DNA of 64,000 nucleotides, from positions 1-64,000 of the forward strand of contig CAVBQS010000012.1 of assembly GCA_963597615.1 (NCBI GenBank), written 5' to 3'. How positions within the stretch are numbered: position 1 is the first letter of the stretch; every line of letters starts with the position of its first letter. A program made the position numbers and the translations under genes. The stretch comes from CAKRJP01 sp963597615. Its GTDB lineage: Bacteria; Bacillota; Clostridia; Lachnospirales; Lachnospiraceae. The notes below the pieces were generated by a model. It did not search any database. It saw nothing but the letters and a program-made list of their open reading frames with translations, and had not been told where the DNA came from. Positions 63,122 through 64,000 of this stretch are shown one piece after another.

Positions 63122-64000
63122 ATGATTATAAAAAACGGTACTATTATTAACCCTGAAACTAAAGAAATGTATCCTGCTGATCTTATTTTGGAGGATGGCC
63201 GGATATATTCCATTGACCGGGATTGTAAATTAGCAAATGCAAGCAGCGAAGAGTCAAGTGAAGAGGTGATTGACGCCAAGGGCCTTATGATCGCACCAGG
63301 GCTTATTGACACCCATGTACACTTTAGAGACCCCGGATTCACCTACAAGGAAGACATCCACACCGGTGCCTTGGCCTCTGCTAAGGGCGGTTTTACTTCT
63401 GTCATCTGTATGGCCAATACTTCTCCAACTATTGATTCTGTGGAAGTGTTGGAGGAAGTGTTAAAAAAAGCAAAGAAAGAAAATATCCATATTTACCAAG
63501 CCGCCTCCGTCTCCTACGGTTTAAAGGGAGAAGCCCTTACCAATATGGAAGAATTAAAGGCCCACGGGGCCTGCGGCTTTACCGATGATGGTATTCCTCT
63601 CTTAGATGCAAAGTTTTGCTACGAGGCCATGGAAGTAGCTGCCAAATTAGAGGTCCCTTTAAGTCTCCATGAAGAAGACCCTGCTTTTATCACTAACAAT
63701 GGAATTAACCAGGGCGAGGTTTCTGAAAAGCTGGGAGTGAAGGGCTCCCCTGCCCTTGCCGAAGAAGTCTTAGTGGCCAGAGATTCCATGATGGCCCTTC
63801 ACACTGGCGCGGACTTGGTGATTCAACACATAAGCTCTGGAAATTCCGTTGCTCTTGTAAGAAATGCCAAGGCCTTAGGAGCTCATATTCACGCGGAAGC
63901 CACCCCTCATCATTTCACCTTAAATCACGAGGCTTTATTGGAGCATGGAGCTTTAGCTAAAATGAATCCTCCACTTCGGGAAGAAAAGGATCGCCTTCAG
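63122..64000 (+). CDS. pyrC: Dihydroorotase (C-terminus beyond the right edge)
   Basis: Makes dihydroorotate from carbamoyl-aspartate in pyrimidine synthesis. The 293 residues seen carry the zinc motif LIDTHVHFRDPG (His65, His67), SLHEEDP, IQHISSGNS and HAEATPHHF. Class I dihydroorotases have about 425 residues, so about 130 are missing. AGGAGG 5 bases before the ATG. It may begin a pyr operon, outside the window. Confidence 0.95.
   Translation, partial: MIIKNGTIINPETKEMYPADLILEDGRIYSIDRDCKLANASSEESSEEVIDAKGLMIAPGLIDTHVHFRDPGFTYKEDIHTGALASAKGGFTSVICMANTSPTIDSVEVLEEVLKKAKKENIHIYQAASVSYGLKGEALTNMEELKAHGACGFTDDGIPLLDAKFCYEAMEVAAKLEVPLSLHEEDPAFITNNGINQGEVSEKLGVKGSPALAEEVLVARDSMMALHTGADLVIQHISSGNSVALVRNAKALGAHIHAEATPHHFTLNHEALLEHGALAKMNPPLREEKDRLQ

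Overview
The window looks like a chromosomal segment of a low-GC Gram-positive anaerobe, most likely a gut Clostridia of the Lachnospiraceae type. The evidence is strong AGGAGG-type ribosome binding sites, a PPi-dependent phosphofructokinase, YesM/YesN-type sugar regulation, a LysR-free gltB-gltD pair, SpaA/Cna-B surface protein domains, a BmpA-type nucleoside importer and many short Firmicutes-style hairpin terminators. I saw no rRNA, tRNA, CRISPR array, insertion sequence or prophage. Most genes lie on the minus strand; only pfp, a two-component pair and pyrC are on the plus strand.

Left part (1-20 kb): the N-terminal 1119 residues of a large secreted adhesin run off the left edge. Next come a decayed hybrid histidine kinase fragment, the tsf-rpsB translation operon, a CwlO-like NlpC/P60 hydrolase, an EamA exporter, glutamate synthase (gltB-gltD), a CPBP protease, a Dus/GNAT pair, a YczE-type membrane protein and a Na+-dependent amino acid symporter.

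19.5-25 kb: a compact Wzt-Wzm ABC exporter with two glycosyltransferases, probably for surface polysaccharide. The exporter ATPase and the larger glycosyltransferase appear to share a small beta-rich accessory domain. Divergent from it is pfp, followed by udk on the other strand.

27.7-42.5 kb: a Gram-positive polysaccharide-utilisation locus. A lipoprotein and two permeases import a sugar, a GH65 enzyme splits it inside the cell, and a 1.6 kb-residue secreted protein joins a beta-helix, several F5/8-type carbohydrate-binding modules and a PIG-L-type deacetylase. A HAD phosphatase and NagB finish the operon, and a divergent YesM/YesN two-component system probably controls it. The set suggests use of an amino-sugar glycan that is deacetylated outside the cell, a route I do not recognise as described.

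42.5-54 kb: one long nucleoside operon: importer (bmpA, ATPase, two permeases), udp, deoC, cdd, add, deoB, a YczE membrane protein, a Crp/Fnr-type regulator and punA. Its promoter region carries three GTCCTATT half-sites 51 and 53 bp apart, two of them in palindromes with Fnr-like geometry, which may be bound by the regulator encoded within the operon.

54-64 kb: a Ca2+/cation antiporter, mntP under a yybP-ykoY manganese riboswitch with a clear promoter and terminator, a soluble three-PAS hybrid kinase, a RelE/Phd-type toxin-antitoxin pair, a GGDEF-domain remnant, the ansA-rsmH-rlmD cluster (the RsmH is an N-terminally extended paralogue-like form), and the start of pyrC behind a near-consensus promoter.
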